A stretch of DNA of 64,000 bases from Malus domestica (lineage: Eukaryota > Streptophyta > Magnoliopsida > Rosales > Rosaceae), in assembly GCF_042453785.1 (NCBI RefSeq), contig NC_091669.1:9870501-9934500 (forward strand), in the 5' to 3' direction. Positions 32,588 to 44,500 of this stretch are shown here, one piece after another. Position 1 is the first letter of the stretch; each line of letters opens with the position of its first letter. Below the pieces are notes generated by a model. The model was given only the letters and a program-made list of their open reading frames with translations. It was not told where the DNA came from and made no database searches. The translations under genes and the position numbers were made by a program.

Positions 32588-34436
32588 AAGTTAGTTTGAT
32601 TGTCATTGTACTCCAATCAATCTTTCGTTTTGGTTTTGATGTGAAATGTAAAATGATATCGTGTGATTGTATCTGCATTTACTGATTTACATCTTTGAAT
32701 AAATAGCAAGAGATTGATTGTTATTTATTCTTTTTACATGGGTTTGATTTTTGCTTGAATAAATTGATAAGAAGAGATTTTGTTTCTTTTTTACAAGCAG
32801 ACCTTGATTGTTGTTGGAGGGCCATGAGTTTGAATAAATTGGTATAAGGTTATTTCTAAATGGAAGGGCTAAACATAGCATCATCCAAAATTATAGCTCT
32901 GCAATAACTAAAACTTATTAGACACGTGCCGCCCTCTTGCATCCAAATTCAAGTTGGCTAGATTATCGCCCTACAAAAATTAAAATACAAATGATTATAA
33001 ACTTGACGATAGCCCTCACTTTGAAATTGCAGGGAAGCTAACATTAGCTAACATTAGAATTTACTTTGGTGATCCAAAATCTTGGAGGAAGCTGGATCAC
33101 AAGGTTTTTTTTTTTTTTTAACCGATATTATATAACTTGCACTAATAAAAGTGGGGTGGATTTTGCCTCATAATCGGTTGACAATGATGTGGTTTAAATT
33201 TGCATTTGGTGAGAATTGAATCTAAAACCTCTCACTTACAAGTGAAAATGAATACTATTAAATCATCATACTAAGTGGTAGTTGGATCACAAGTTAAGTA
33301 CATAACTTTTCTTGAAAAATCAAAAGTCAAATTTGCTACTATATACTTATATAGTATTACAATTTACATTTAAGTAGTATTTTTCTGCATTGATAAGTTA
33401 GAAGTACGTGTGAGTTTGATATCAAATTATTGTAGTTGTTCAATTACGCAACTCAACCCAAATTTTATTTTGAAAGTGTTTTTAAAATGATTGAAAACAT
33501 TTTTCGATAAAAGTACTTTTGGAACTAATCTTTAATAATAATGCAAGTAAATCCTAGAAAAACACTTGAAGTATTTCCTACAAAAAAACACACAATTAGA
33601 GGCTTCTTCCACATTCACTTCAAATGCTTTGAAATTGAAAAAACACTTTCACCAATATCGCTTTCAGTTATTTTAAAATAATTTCAAACATGTTCGACCA
33701 AAAAAAAAATTCCAAACATGTATGTAGTGCTTAATATGGCAAATTTGAGAATGACGGGATTGGTCGGTGTCAACGGTGCAAACGTTTTTTCTCCTATGAG
33801 AACGGAATAAATTAAAGTGATTGGATCGAAAGAAAAAGAAATCATTGCATTTGCATGTCTGAAAATAGGAAAGGAGAGACAATGATATTTGCTAGGGCGA
33901 AAACGGCGGGTTCCCACGGATGGCTGTGGACCAATATCTCACGTCTCAATATCTGTCAAAGCTGTTTAATTTCCTCTTTTATCAAAACCATCAATTTACA
34001 AATTTGCACTTAATAACTGCCTTCCTTGAATCTTTGCTTTTTATCTTCTGCCTTCCATTAATCTCATTGTTTAGTTTGGAAGGAATCCCAGATTTTTTTT
34101 TTTTACACAAAAAAGAAATTAAATTACATTTCTGTTGCTAACATATGCATGCATGTTTTTTTGGATATGATTTTTTAGGGTTCAAATTGGAGAATCAATA
34201 TATAAATATATATACACACACTTTAGACCACAAGGTTAGCTCTATACTTCCATGATCCTTATTCTTGTTTTGTTTCTTGGGGCTGAGAAATTTTTATGTT
34301 CTTATTCAGAATTTCATTAGGGTTTGGTTTGAAACAGGTAAAGAATAAATCCATATATATAAATATATGTATATGTATTGATGCGTGACTTTCTTTTTAT
34401 TAGGGTTGTTAGATTCACGTTCTTCACAAAATTTTC
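32588..34436. other. Intergenic, AT-rich
   Basis: No gene is recognised. A T-run at 33105-33119 is followed by sequence (GGTGAGAATTGAATCTAAAA) that looks like a common dispersed repeat. Short open frames on the minus strand at 33670-33920 have no recognisable similarity. Confidence 0.5.
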
Positions 34437-34449
34437 ATATGGGCTTTAT

Positions 34450-34567
34450 TCTGATTCAAGGGATATTTTAATGTAGACCAAATAACAGGGAGGGGGATTC
34501 GAAATCGAACTTGGGTGCAGGAGGGGAGCACACTGTAGTAAACAACTTGCTTACGCCCAGGCCTGCG
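34450..34567 (-). mobile_element. tRNA-derived SINE, 118 bp
   Basis: A 13-bp direct repeat ATATGGGCTTTAT flanks the segment at 34437-34449 and 34568-34580. Read on the minus strand it has an A-box-like GGGCGTAAGCAAGTTG and a B-box-like AAGTTCGATTTCGAATC, about 40 bp apart. It lies upstream of the CAX gene. Confidence 0.75.
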
Positions 34568-34647
34568 ATATGGGCTTTATCAGTAACAGGTAGAGCTTAT
34601 ACATAGATGTTATGTGTATTATGTGTGTATGTATAGGCATAGAATTT

Positions 34648-34689
34648 TAGCCGACCCCACTTAGTGGGAAAATGCTTTGTTGTTGTTGT
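34648..34689 (+). mobile_element. Ultra-short retroposed 3' tail (42 bp) with (TTG)n end
   Basis: The insert begins TAGCCGACCCCACTTAGTGG and ends in TTGTTGTTGTTGT. It is flanked by a perfect 20-bp target duplication at 34628-34647 and 34690-34709 (TATGTATAGGCATAGAATTT). The same 3' tail ends the RTE-type LINE fragment at 47470-47665. Confidence 0.85.
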
Positions 34690-34832
34690 TATGTATAGGC
34701 ATAGAATTTGCAGATGGAACATGTTGATTTCTATGTATGTGTTGATTGTGGAGAATGTGATGAAACAGTGATGCCCGTGTTCGACGATGGAATTCTTGTT
34801 GATTTCTTGGCATAGAATTCTACTTCCACCTC

Positions 34833-37800
34833 ATGGATTCTGATAACCGTTACAACAACGACGACAACAAGAGCAGGAACAACGATGCATCCACAATAAA
34901 TATAAATTCTCATGTTGAGGTCCGTTTTAAGTTCTTTAGTTGTATGTGGTAATGGTATCAAAGGCATTTCCTTCGATACCGGTGATGATTTTTGGTAACA
35001 ATGATTTTGATTCCACAGATGGGATCAACGCAATCCAAATCAGTGTTTGAGTTCGAGGATCAGAGCCTAGTTGGTCCCGAAAAACATTCTTTGGATGAGG
35101 CTCCCCTCAGAGCTCTATATTCTGGTGGTGCAAATGACTGCTGTCCCCATGTCCTGAAGAACAGTGTCGCTGATAGCATCAGGATTGTAGTTTTCTCTGC
35201 CAAAATCAACCTGCTCATGCCTTTTGGCCCTTTGGCAATCGTGGTTGACAAATTAACCGGTCATCATGTGAGTTACATTATATTTTTCTGTGTGTGAATC
35301 TTTCGGATCATCACACGACACGATTGTATGCTTGGTTATTTGATTCTTCTTCAAGCATTTCAGGGTTGGGTCTTTCTTTTAAGCTTGTTGGGAATCATAC
35401 CCTTGGCTGAGAGATTAGGATACGCAACAGAGTAAGATTTCTTGCATTCTCTTTGTATTTTCTTTATTTGCTAACATAATGTTTACCGAGTGGAATCCAA
35501 CAGCCTTGACTGAACATTTCCAGTAACTTGATGTGTTAGAGAACCAACATTTGTTAACGTATTGTAGCATATTAGGGTTTGTTCCGCGCGCACATGAGCC
35601 CGACATCCATACCAACTTTGCAGTTAATGTGCATTGTAGAGTACCTAATACAGATTGGCTTCTTTTGATGCAGGCAGCTGGCTTGCTATACTGGACCAAC
35701 AGGTAAGCTGTTGCTAACACAACTACCGTTTTTTAGATTCCCCGTCACATTTTACATCTTTAGGTTTTACGAAAAGCTTGAGTATTTGAGTATCGTAAAA
35801 CTTTTAAGTTTGGTTTTGAGCACAGTAAAATAGTATCGGATATTCAGAATGGACTTTGTGGATTATTGTGATATTAAAATTATCAATTTGTTAATTTTGC
35901 AGTTGGAGGTCTTTTAAATGCCACCTTTGGAAACGCAACGGAATTGATAATATCAATTTATGCTCTGAAACGCAGCATGATTCGTGTTGTTCAACAGTCC
36001 TTACTAGGCTCAATCCTGTCGAACATGCTGCTCGTGCTTGGATGTGCATTCTTCGCGGGTGGACTTGTGCATTCAAAGACGGAGCAAGTGTTCAACAAGG
36101 TATATTTTCATCTGAAAAAGGAGCACTTGTTTAGTTGGTTTTATTTTCGCTCTTCTACCGTCCATCTCATTTGCTTGCAAATAAAGCTCAAAATGTCTAT
36201 ATTCTCAGGGAACTGCTGGAGTGAACTCTGGATTGCTATTGATGGCAGTCATGGGTCTGCTCTTTCCAGCAGTACTGCACTCTACTCGGACAGAGTTGCA
36301 CTATGGGAAATCTGAGTTATCCCTTTCGAGATTCACTAGCTGCATTATGCTCGTCGCCTATGCTTCATTTCTGTTTTTCCAATTGAGAAGCCAGCATAAT
36401 TTGTATATTCCAGTTAATCAGGTTGGTACAAGTCTTTGCCAATACGGACCTCAAACCGTGTTACTAATTCTTACGCTTTCACTGTTCAAGTATGATGAAT
36501 TTGATCTGGTTTGGTATTGCTGTGCTTTGAAAAAAAACTGCTGTGAGAATAAGCAGATGTGCTGTGAGAATAAGCGGCTGTGAAATAAATCAGCAGAGTG
36601 TTTGATAAACTTTTTTGTAAAAGTGCTTTTGGAAAAAAAAAACAATTTGATAGTGGGTCTTTTCATTAAAGGAGCACTGTAGCTCCGTGTGCTTTGAAAA
36701 AAAAACAGTTTTCCAAAGCTGCAAATAGCAGCTTCAGCTTTTTCCTTTGATTTCAGCTTATTCTCACAGCAGCTTCCAAAATAAGCCATTTTTTTTTAGT
36801 TTACCAAAGACCTAAAACCCTCACAGCTTTTTTTCATGGGTGTTTTTTTTTAAGCACCTCACTCCCAAACCACCTCTAAGTGTTGTTTGTGCAATTTCTC
36901 CTATATGTGATCTAACGGTGTATATGAATTTGGTTCAATACCAGGCAGAGGATCAGACCGAAGAAAATTCAGATGAGGAAGAGGCTCCTGAGATCACTAA
37001 GTGGGAATCCATAATATGGTTATCAATTCTGACTGCGTGGATTTCAGTCCTCTCGGAATATTTAGTTAACGCTATAGAGGTAACATTCTTGTTTAATCAT
37101 TGTCTTATCCTCCAGTTTTGGATGATGTGAAATTTTTATAGTATTTTTGTGGGGTTTGTAGTGAGGAATCTCTTGTGTTGTTTCTGTAATTTTTTTTCTC
37201 AGGGTGCATCTGTTGCAATGGGCATCCCGGTTGCATTTATTAGTGTTATTCTGCTCCCAATCGTTGGAAATGCAGCAGAGCACGCTGGTGCTGTTATGTT
37301 TGCCATGAAAGACAAGCTTGTAAGTGGTTGTCCTGTCGGTTCCATGTTTAAATACAATCACTCATGGCTTATCATCGCTTCCTTGTGGACGTTGGCTTAA
37401 TGTTTGATGCAGGATATTACTTTGGGAGTGGCAATAGGCTCATCAACGCAGATCTCGATGTTTGGAGTGAGTACCAACTATCATACATATGCATTTTACA
37501 CTGACATTTTACGATGATTTTATCTCTACAGTACATAAATGTAATGTCATGATGGTTTCCTTTCGATTGCTGCAGATTCCGTTTTGTGTGGTGGTTGGGT
37601 GGTGCATGGGGTGCCCTATGGACTTAGATTTCCAACTGTTTGAGACAGCGACGCTTTTCATAACTGTTCTGGTGGTAGCCTTCATGCTGCAGGTTCGTCA
37701 TTTGAGCAAATCATAAATCTTTCGATTTCTTACTTGATTGCTTTTATAGGAAATACTTCAAGTTCTTTGTGCACAAACGCACTAGATACACATGAATTTC

Positions 37801-38199
37801 AGGGTTTGTGCCGTGTTTCCTTGTGTCAGCGGGCGCTACAGCGACCATTTTTCCTTTGTGTAATGTGTCTAAATGGACTGAAATTGAACTTGCAGGAGGG
37901 AACATCTAATTACTTCAAAGGACTAATGCTCATTCTTTGCTACATTATCGTCGCTGCGAGCTTCTTTGTACATAGAGATCCTAAAGCGATTCGTGAGTTC
38001 TCCCCTCCTTGATTTTCTCTCAAGTGGCCCGTGGATAATTGATCCGACTTTTTACAGTTTCGAACGATTGTTTTTTCTGCTTGCATATTCAATTCAACAG
38101 AATGCAGCACATTATCTCTCTGTGTTTAGTATGTTTCCTACTTGTGACTTGACGCACATTTTCTCTGCAGAGGATAAGCCCCAGAACCCGCAGCAGTAA
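34833..38199 (+). CDS. Vacuolar cation/proton exchanger, CAX2/CAX5-like
   Basis: A tonoplast antiporter that loads Ca2+, Mn2+ or other divalent cations into the vacuole in exchange for H+. Exons: 34833-34919 (less certain), 35019-35267, 35364-35431, 35674-35702, 35903-36099, 36209-36421, 36945-37079, 37203-37319, 37413-37466, 37576-37692, 37896-37992, 38171-38199. Phases agree, giving 463 aa, or 434 if translation starts at the ATG at 35019. The first exon is Asn/Asp-rich and in phase but unusual for the family. The two signature repeats, [13 protein letters not shown] and [13 protein letters not shown], are intact, as is the acidic loop [11 protein letters not shown] between halves. About eleven membrane helices are visible. 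The short C-terminus and overall pattern match the CAX2/5 subgroup rather than CAX1/3. Confidence 0.93.
36505..36830. mobile_element. Foldback MITE in a CAX intron (hAT-like)
   Basis: The left arm GCTTTGAAAAAAAACTGCTGTGAGAATAAGC is mirrored by the right arm GCTTATTCTCACAGCAGC, and internal TGTGCTTTGAAAAAAAAACAG repeats give further inversion. The boundaries are approximate and the target duplication was not fixed. It lies in the intron 36422-36944. Confidence 0.6.
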
Positions 38200-39843
38200 C
38201 TGAATCATCGAAGCGGGTGATCAACTAATGCGCAAAGCCGATGTCATGTACTGAAGAAGCGAGGTTTTTGCCGGCTGGACCCCCGGAATCATGACGATTA
38301 AGAGTGACTTGTTTGGTAATGCCGGATAGTTTTCCATGTCGAAATTAGTACACCTGATGCCCGGGAATGTGTTGCTATTTCCCTTAGTTTGCCTCGGAAG
38401 CCAGTGGATGTATGTATTTCTGTCCCAATGCCACATTGGAGCGGAGAAGAGAGAGATGGATATTATAGGGTAAAAAGTTTAAATTTGGTGCTCAAAAAAT
38501 AGGAATGGTAATAGTCTAATGTAAAAGATTCAGTAAATTAAGGATGTATGACATTGTAATGCTTTAAAAATAAGGTATGAGTTTATAATTGTACCAAAAT
38601 TTGAAGGTACAAATTGTACCCTTTGAAAGTTGATGGCATGTCGGTTTTAGGATAATTACATGTTAGAATATGAAGCACATGAAACACTATGAAAGAATAT
38701 GAAACACATGATAGAGATGTATAAACACAAAACACATGAAACACACAAAACATGAAGCACATACAAAACACATGATAGAGATGTATAATACACCAAACAC
38801 ATGAGACACACGAAACACATACCAAAACACATAAAACACAAACCTACACACATGAAACACAAACCTTCAATCATCTTCTATATAAGCATAGGTATTTATA
38901 GAGTTTTTTGGTGAATTTTGAGTTAAATATTTTTTTTATAATTATTTTAGCTGTTAGATTTAAATTTGGGCCGTTAGATTTTTTTTTAGATTTGGTTATA
39001 TTTGATTTTAGTCATTGGATTCAATAAATATATAAATATAAAAAAAATTGAACGTGGACTGTTGGATCAATCAACGGCCCATTTAAATGTGGTCGTTGGA
39101 TCACAAAAACTAGTTGCTAGGCTATTATGGCATCTGACACGCGGGGCATGTTCACGTGGGTGGGGTCCAACTGGTGCTATGCCTGCTGCATTTGGCCCGT
39201 CTGAGAGTGAGTTTTGGGCGTTTGGGCTTCACATCAGATTTTTCACTCTCACATGTGGGCTCCACCATTAATTTTGGGTTAGTATTTGGGGTTTTTTTAG
39301 GTTCTAACACTTAACCCAATTTTAGAACAAGGGTTTTTTTTTGGGGGGGGGGGGAATAGAAGGGAAAATTTAAGACTTACTCCAAGGGTTAGAGTTGGTC
39401 TAAAGGGTGAAGGAGTGGACTCAACTCACTCAAGTCCAAACCATCCGAACCAAATCTTTCAAAATTAGCTATGTTTGATTTTCCTAGGGATATTTGTTAA
39501 AATCAAACCGAACTGAAATTGTTACATTGCAATCGATTCAGTTGAGATTTTGAGACAAAACAATCAAGACGGTGCAACTGCAACTCAAACTTTAAAAATT
39601 CAAGAAGTTGTAAAATCGACCAATTGGAAAAGCCAATGATTTTGGTAAGGAGACTAATTTTCAGACATCATTTTTAGTCTTTCACGTAGTCCTCTTTACT
39701 TGTGATTATCATATTTAACTAGTCTATCCACACACGTTATACGTGTGTAATTAAATTTGTCTATGTTTGTTATAAAAATATTTATATCACTTCTTTAAAA
39801 AAAAAAAGTGCGGAGACATAAGTTAAATAAATAAATAAATAAA
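38200..39843. other. Intergenic after CAX, with degenerate tandem repeats
   Basis: The 3' UTR of CAX occupies the first 260 bp or so. The stretch 38660-38875 is a degenerate tandem repeat of (G)AAACACAT, including two copies of ACACATGATAGAGATGTATAA. A G-run of 12 lies at 39343-39354. The antisense Cys/Val-rich frames over the repeat are artefacts. Confidence 0.65.
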
Positions 39844-40823
39844 GGCTTGTTTTATTAACACCTCATATTTTGTTGACTACACTCCACATGCTTAATACAC
39901 CCTACATCTACTTTTTAACTAAAAATTTATCTTAATACACCCCACTTATTTTCCAATACCACCCTTACACCCCACACCCCTCTACTTAAACCTCACACCC
40001 TACTTAGACCCTACAATCAAACTCTTCCTTAATTAAATTATTCAAATAGTTTTTGATGCTTTGTTTTTCTGCGAAGAACTTGCTAGAGTTTTGGGGGAGA
40101 AGATAGTCATAGATTTCTCAAATATGTGGATCACATTATGAGAAGAAGTATATGCCCATGTTGTCTTTCTTGCTTATTTTATGTTTGAATATTTCTGGGC
40201 AACTATAGCATCAAAGAAGAAATTTTAATGTTACGATTCATGCCTAGTATCTAAAGCTCCACCCAAAAGTTCCCTTTGCATATCAATTCGCGATTTTAAA
40301 TGATTTTCATGCAAAGGAAAATGTATGTCAGGAGATGTATTTATGAAGAAATATATAAGCACATGCATTTTTTTTTTAAATTCTAATAATACAAAAGTTT
40401 GAGATGACATTTTAGTTTCAAACTTACGGATGATATAGATGTTGGAATCAATCGAAGTTACAAATGATACAAATGTTGTAGTCAATACCCAAGTGACAGA
40501 GCTATGGACGACCTCGAAGCCTCCAAAACATTGATTTCATGTTTCATTCGTCAAAATTAACCTCTTTTTTTCATTAACTATGTTGTGCTTTTAGTTAGGG
40601 TTTTGTTTTATAATGGAGGTGAGAGTATATTCAAGAGCTTAAAAGAAAACAATCTTAGAATACATATTGACAAATAGTTGGGGTGTATTCAGAAAATAAT
40701 TTTTGTTTTTTAATACATATATGGCCTAAATAGTAATTGCATATTAGGGTATATAAGTTATTTAGTAATAAAATATTATGTGAGGTTTATTCAACACTTA
40801 GTTGGGTGCTAATAAAAAAAACC
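39844..40823. mobile_element. AT-rich foldback transposon or MITE, about 980 bp
   Basis: The left end GGCTTGTTTTATTAACACC and the complement of the right end, GGTTTTTTTTATTAGCACCC, are inverted. They are flanked by TAAATAAA on both sides, but the left copy is part of a (TAAA)n run, so the 8-bp duplication is ambiguous. The interior has CACCCCA-rich sequence and no clear ORF. Confidence 0.55.
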
Positions 40824-41518
40824 TAAATAAAAACCTCCTCCATTTTTCATTTTATCTTATATTTTTTAAATAGATCTGTTATGTTTACCTGGCTATGAGG
40901 TTTGTGTAAAAAACTGAAAGTTTGAGTGGTGTGTAATTACTAAATTATCATATCTTTTATTTTTATTTACCTTTAATGAGAAAATTAAAATAATAATTTT
41001 ATTAATAGGTAGCTTAAATAAATCAAACGAAAACAATTCATTAAATTGAACAGGGGTCGTGCATGAGTTCAATTCAACCGGATATATGGTTATCTTTCCA
41101 TTTTGTAATATATAAGGGTGAAAACGACATTTTATATTTAGCCTTATTTACCAATTGGCCCCGTATCTTACACATCCGTTTTCAGTTGAGCACAGGACAC
41201 CCATTCTTGGTAACGACGTGGCCAATCATCATCACACACTATTTCGACAAAAAAAAAATAAAAAAATATATCATCATCGCCCACTTTACCGCGGCCCGGG
41301 GAATTCTACCCTATCAAAAAATCCCAATTCCAAAACCCTAATTATAAAACTGTAAACTTGGAGAGGCTGAGAAGAAGAAGAAGAGAGTGGCAGAGTTGAT
41401 TTTCTACTATCTTCTCCAATCTTTCACTGCTCCAATTTGATTGAAGAATTTCAGAAGGCATTGGACTTCGATCGATTCACACTCCAAAAAGCGTCGCCGG
41501 AATCACTGTAAAGTTACT
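40824..41518. other. Promoter and 5' leader of the FPA-like gene
   Basis: An AT-rich upstream part is followed at 41333-41341 by a telobox AAACCCTAA. The leader at 41360-41518 is purine-rich, with GAAGAAGAAGAAGAG. Confidence 0.55.
41333..41341 (+). promoter_or_regulatory. Telobox (AAACCCTAA)
   Basis: This plant promoter element lies 178 bp before the start codon of the FPA-like gene. Teloboxes are known binding sites for telobox Myb proteins and occur near transcription starts of housekeeping genes. Confidence 0.5.
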
Positions 41519-44500
41519 ATGGTAAGTGTTTCCGATCAATTCAATCTCACAAACCGTAGAAAATTTATTTATTTTCGATAAAATCGTGTACTAGTTCATG
41601 GATTACTGTGCTTTGTCATGGATTCGGATTTTCGGTTTTTGGATGATTAGGCGGGTCGAGGTGGAGGTAGGGACCGGTTTCCGGAGAGTCGCGGTGGGCA
41701 CGGGCTGCGGCGGTTGGACTCCAAAGGTGGGAAAGCTCCGCCTTCCAGGAACCTATGGGTTGGTAACCTTTCTCATAGTACCGTGGAGGAAGATCTCGTT
41801 AATCCCTTTCTGCAGTTTGGAGAGCTAGAAAGCGTAGCCTTCCATCCCGGCCGGAGTTATGCCTTTCTTAAGTTCAAGAGGGAAGATGATGCAATCGCTG
41901 CCATGGATTCCCTCCAGGATCTTCCTGTTGCAGGCAACCCACTGAGGATCGAGTTTACCAAGGCGGTTAGTTACTTTTTATTCAAGATGCTATTTTTCTA
42001 TCTTTGTTGTAAATATATGCGATGTTGTAAGTGTGCACTGAGTATGTTTGTGTATAATATAAGTTGGTTATCTGAATCGAAGGCCATGGTAGTTGTCTTG
42101 TTCCGTTATCTTTGATTTTGAGCAAGAATGTATTCCACAGTTTACCAAATTATGATGTCTAATCAGCTAATCAAAATGCTCCATGAAAAATGCATAATGA
42201 TTGTAACAATGCCACAATCCACAAAAATTATTAAATCCGTAAGTATAAGATACTCCTTTCCAGCATAATCATAAAGCTGACATGCAATGCTAATGTGTAC
42301 AACAACAAAAATATAAGTCCCTTTATTTTAATAGGGAGCACATGTAAGGCTAAATCGAGGCACATGTCCTCTGCTCATTCCACGGTTTTCGTCGTGACCA
42401 TTCCTAGCATTCCACATTTGAACTTTCAAGATTAATTCTTTGAAGGTGAAACACATGCAAGGGGATGCAAACCAAAAGCTCTTTTCTTTCCAAATGTTTA
42501 ATGACAAAACTTGTGACGTAACATAATAATTATGGGTTGCATACCTTATCTATGAAGGATGAACAGCCCTGGACTTTTTCCTTGTATCTTTCCATAAGAG
42601 TAGCTGGAAGCCATCTACAAGTTGGGCTAGTTGAGGTTTAATTTAACCGCAAAATATGTTGAATGCAGTGACATTTATGCCATGGCTAGCGTCTCTTAAA
42701 CCTCCCATAAGTAATTTATCACTACTTAATAAAGAAGGGCACCGCACACCATTTTGTCCCTTTTATCAATTCTTACTGTCATTCTTATTGTCTATCTGGA
42801 GTCATAATGCACATTTCATTAACTATGCTGGTGTTTATAGTTGGGTGGGTTTGAGTGCTGAACCAGCAATTTTCAATGTAGTTGTGATTGTTAGTCCATT
42901 GCCTCATGTGAAATTAACAGGTTTCAGGGTATGCTCTTACACCAAATTCACTGTGGGGTGGCATTTTAAACACACAGCGAGATTTTTTATAGTACATATG
43001 AAAGATTTTGCTAGTGTCATCTTTTGTATACACTTGTTAGGGATGCAATGTACTTAATAAAAGAAAAGGGCGATTATCAAACCCAAACTAAAATTTCATC
43101 TATTATATCAAGAGACGGGTGGGAGAAATCTAAAGAATTTGTTGTTGATGTTCCCACCATTGAGAGATTGGTCAAGATTATGTTTGGTAGGACTAGTTCC
43201 CATACAAGACAAAAGTTTCAGGAATCAATCTGTTTACTACTCAAGTGTTAGAGCTTTTAGCAAATAGCATCAGATCTGCAGTTCAATACATTTGTCGTTG
43301 AGAGAGCAAGGATCACCCTACGTTTTGTTAATCATGGAAACATTTGGACTTTAAAATTCACATGGTTGAATTCACCATATGTTACTTTCTGTGTTGTCTG
43401 TTAATTTTCCTCTCTTGTTCATAATCGTTTACGATCTACCTTGCAACTTAAGAAATTCTTAATGACCTTTTTAAAATAGTTGTGACCATATATATTAGAT
43501 AATAGTTCTAAAGATTAAAAGAGACATTGAAATTCCAATTTATCATATCAAAATGATCGTATAACTAGCAAAAAATTAAAACCCATTGAACAAGAAGCAT
43601 AAATAGTCACCTCCTCTTGTCTTGCAAGGGTAAAATAATATTTTGCTATGCAACCTCTGCAAGTATCTCCAATAACAGTGTAACTCAATTAATAAAATAA
43701 AAACAAATTGAGTTGCTGATGCATGCTGCAAGACTGGGCCGGGTTCAATGAAAACATGAAAGACTTGGAAATGGATTCTTGTCCTCAATGCATTTGGCAT
43801 GTTTAAAGAAAGATCCAGCCCACCCCCAAATTTTGTTTATTTAGTATGCAGTAGTTAGAAGCATCCTATTCGGATGCTGTAGCTCAGATCACAAGAGGAA
43901 GAAAGCTTCTTGGGATAAGACCAATGTCTAGCATGTGTTGGCTATTCATATTCTGCAACTCCTCAACCACCGATTAGTGTTTGAATTAATAATTCATATG
44001 TATGTTAAATGCTATAAAAACTTGATGATGCTATGGCACTCCGAATTGCATATTATGTTTAGATTCTTTTCAAGCGTGCTCCCATATATCAGATTCAAAT
44101 GCAGAACAACCAACGACTGCAGATTGCATGCAAACGAATAGAAATCTTTGTCTAATTCACACTTCCAACATTCGTTATCTGTTAAAAGTATGCAGCAGTG
44201 AGAACAGAGCTTCCTTCACGTTTTCAATCTTATGAATGATGCATCACAATCATTACTGATAATAGAGTTCGTGCAATCTGCATTTCACTTCTTTCTTTCT
44301 CAAATAAAAAGAAAAGTAAGTATGTCGTGAAAATCCAATCCACTATTTTAATGTAACAACCGGATACTTCATGTTTTAGATTACTCCGGTACCTCCATTA
44401 TCTTCGGCTTTTGTTTCCGTATCAATTATGATTGTAATACAAATCTCAGGCTAGCCTTAGACCAGTTATTCTTTTATGTTTTGAGAACTTATCTAAGATG

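Noticed and set aside
38583..38874. Cys/Val/Phe-rich antisense frames resembling small secreted cysteine-rich peptides
   Set aside because: They are translations of the AAACACAT tandem repeat; there is no signal-peptide logic and no splice context.
42656..43251. Frames in FPA intron 2 that might be a missing RRM
   Set aside because: No RNP1 or RNP2-like motif was seen; they look like intronic chance frames.
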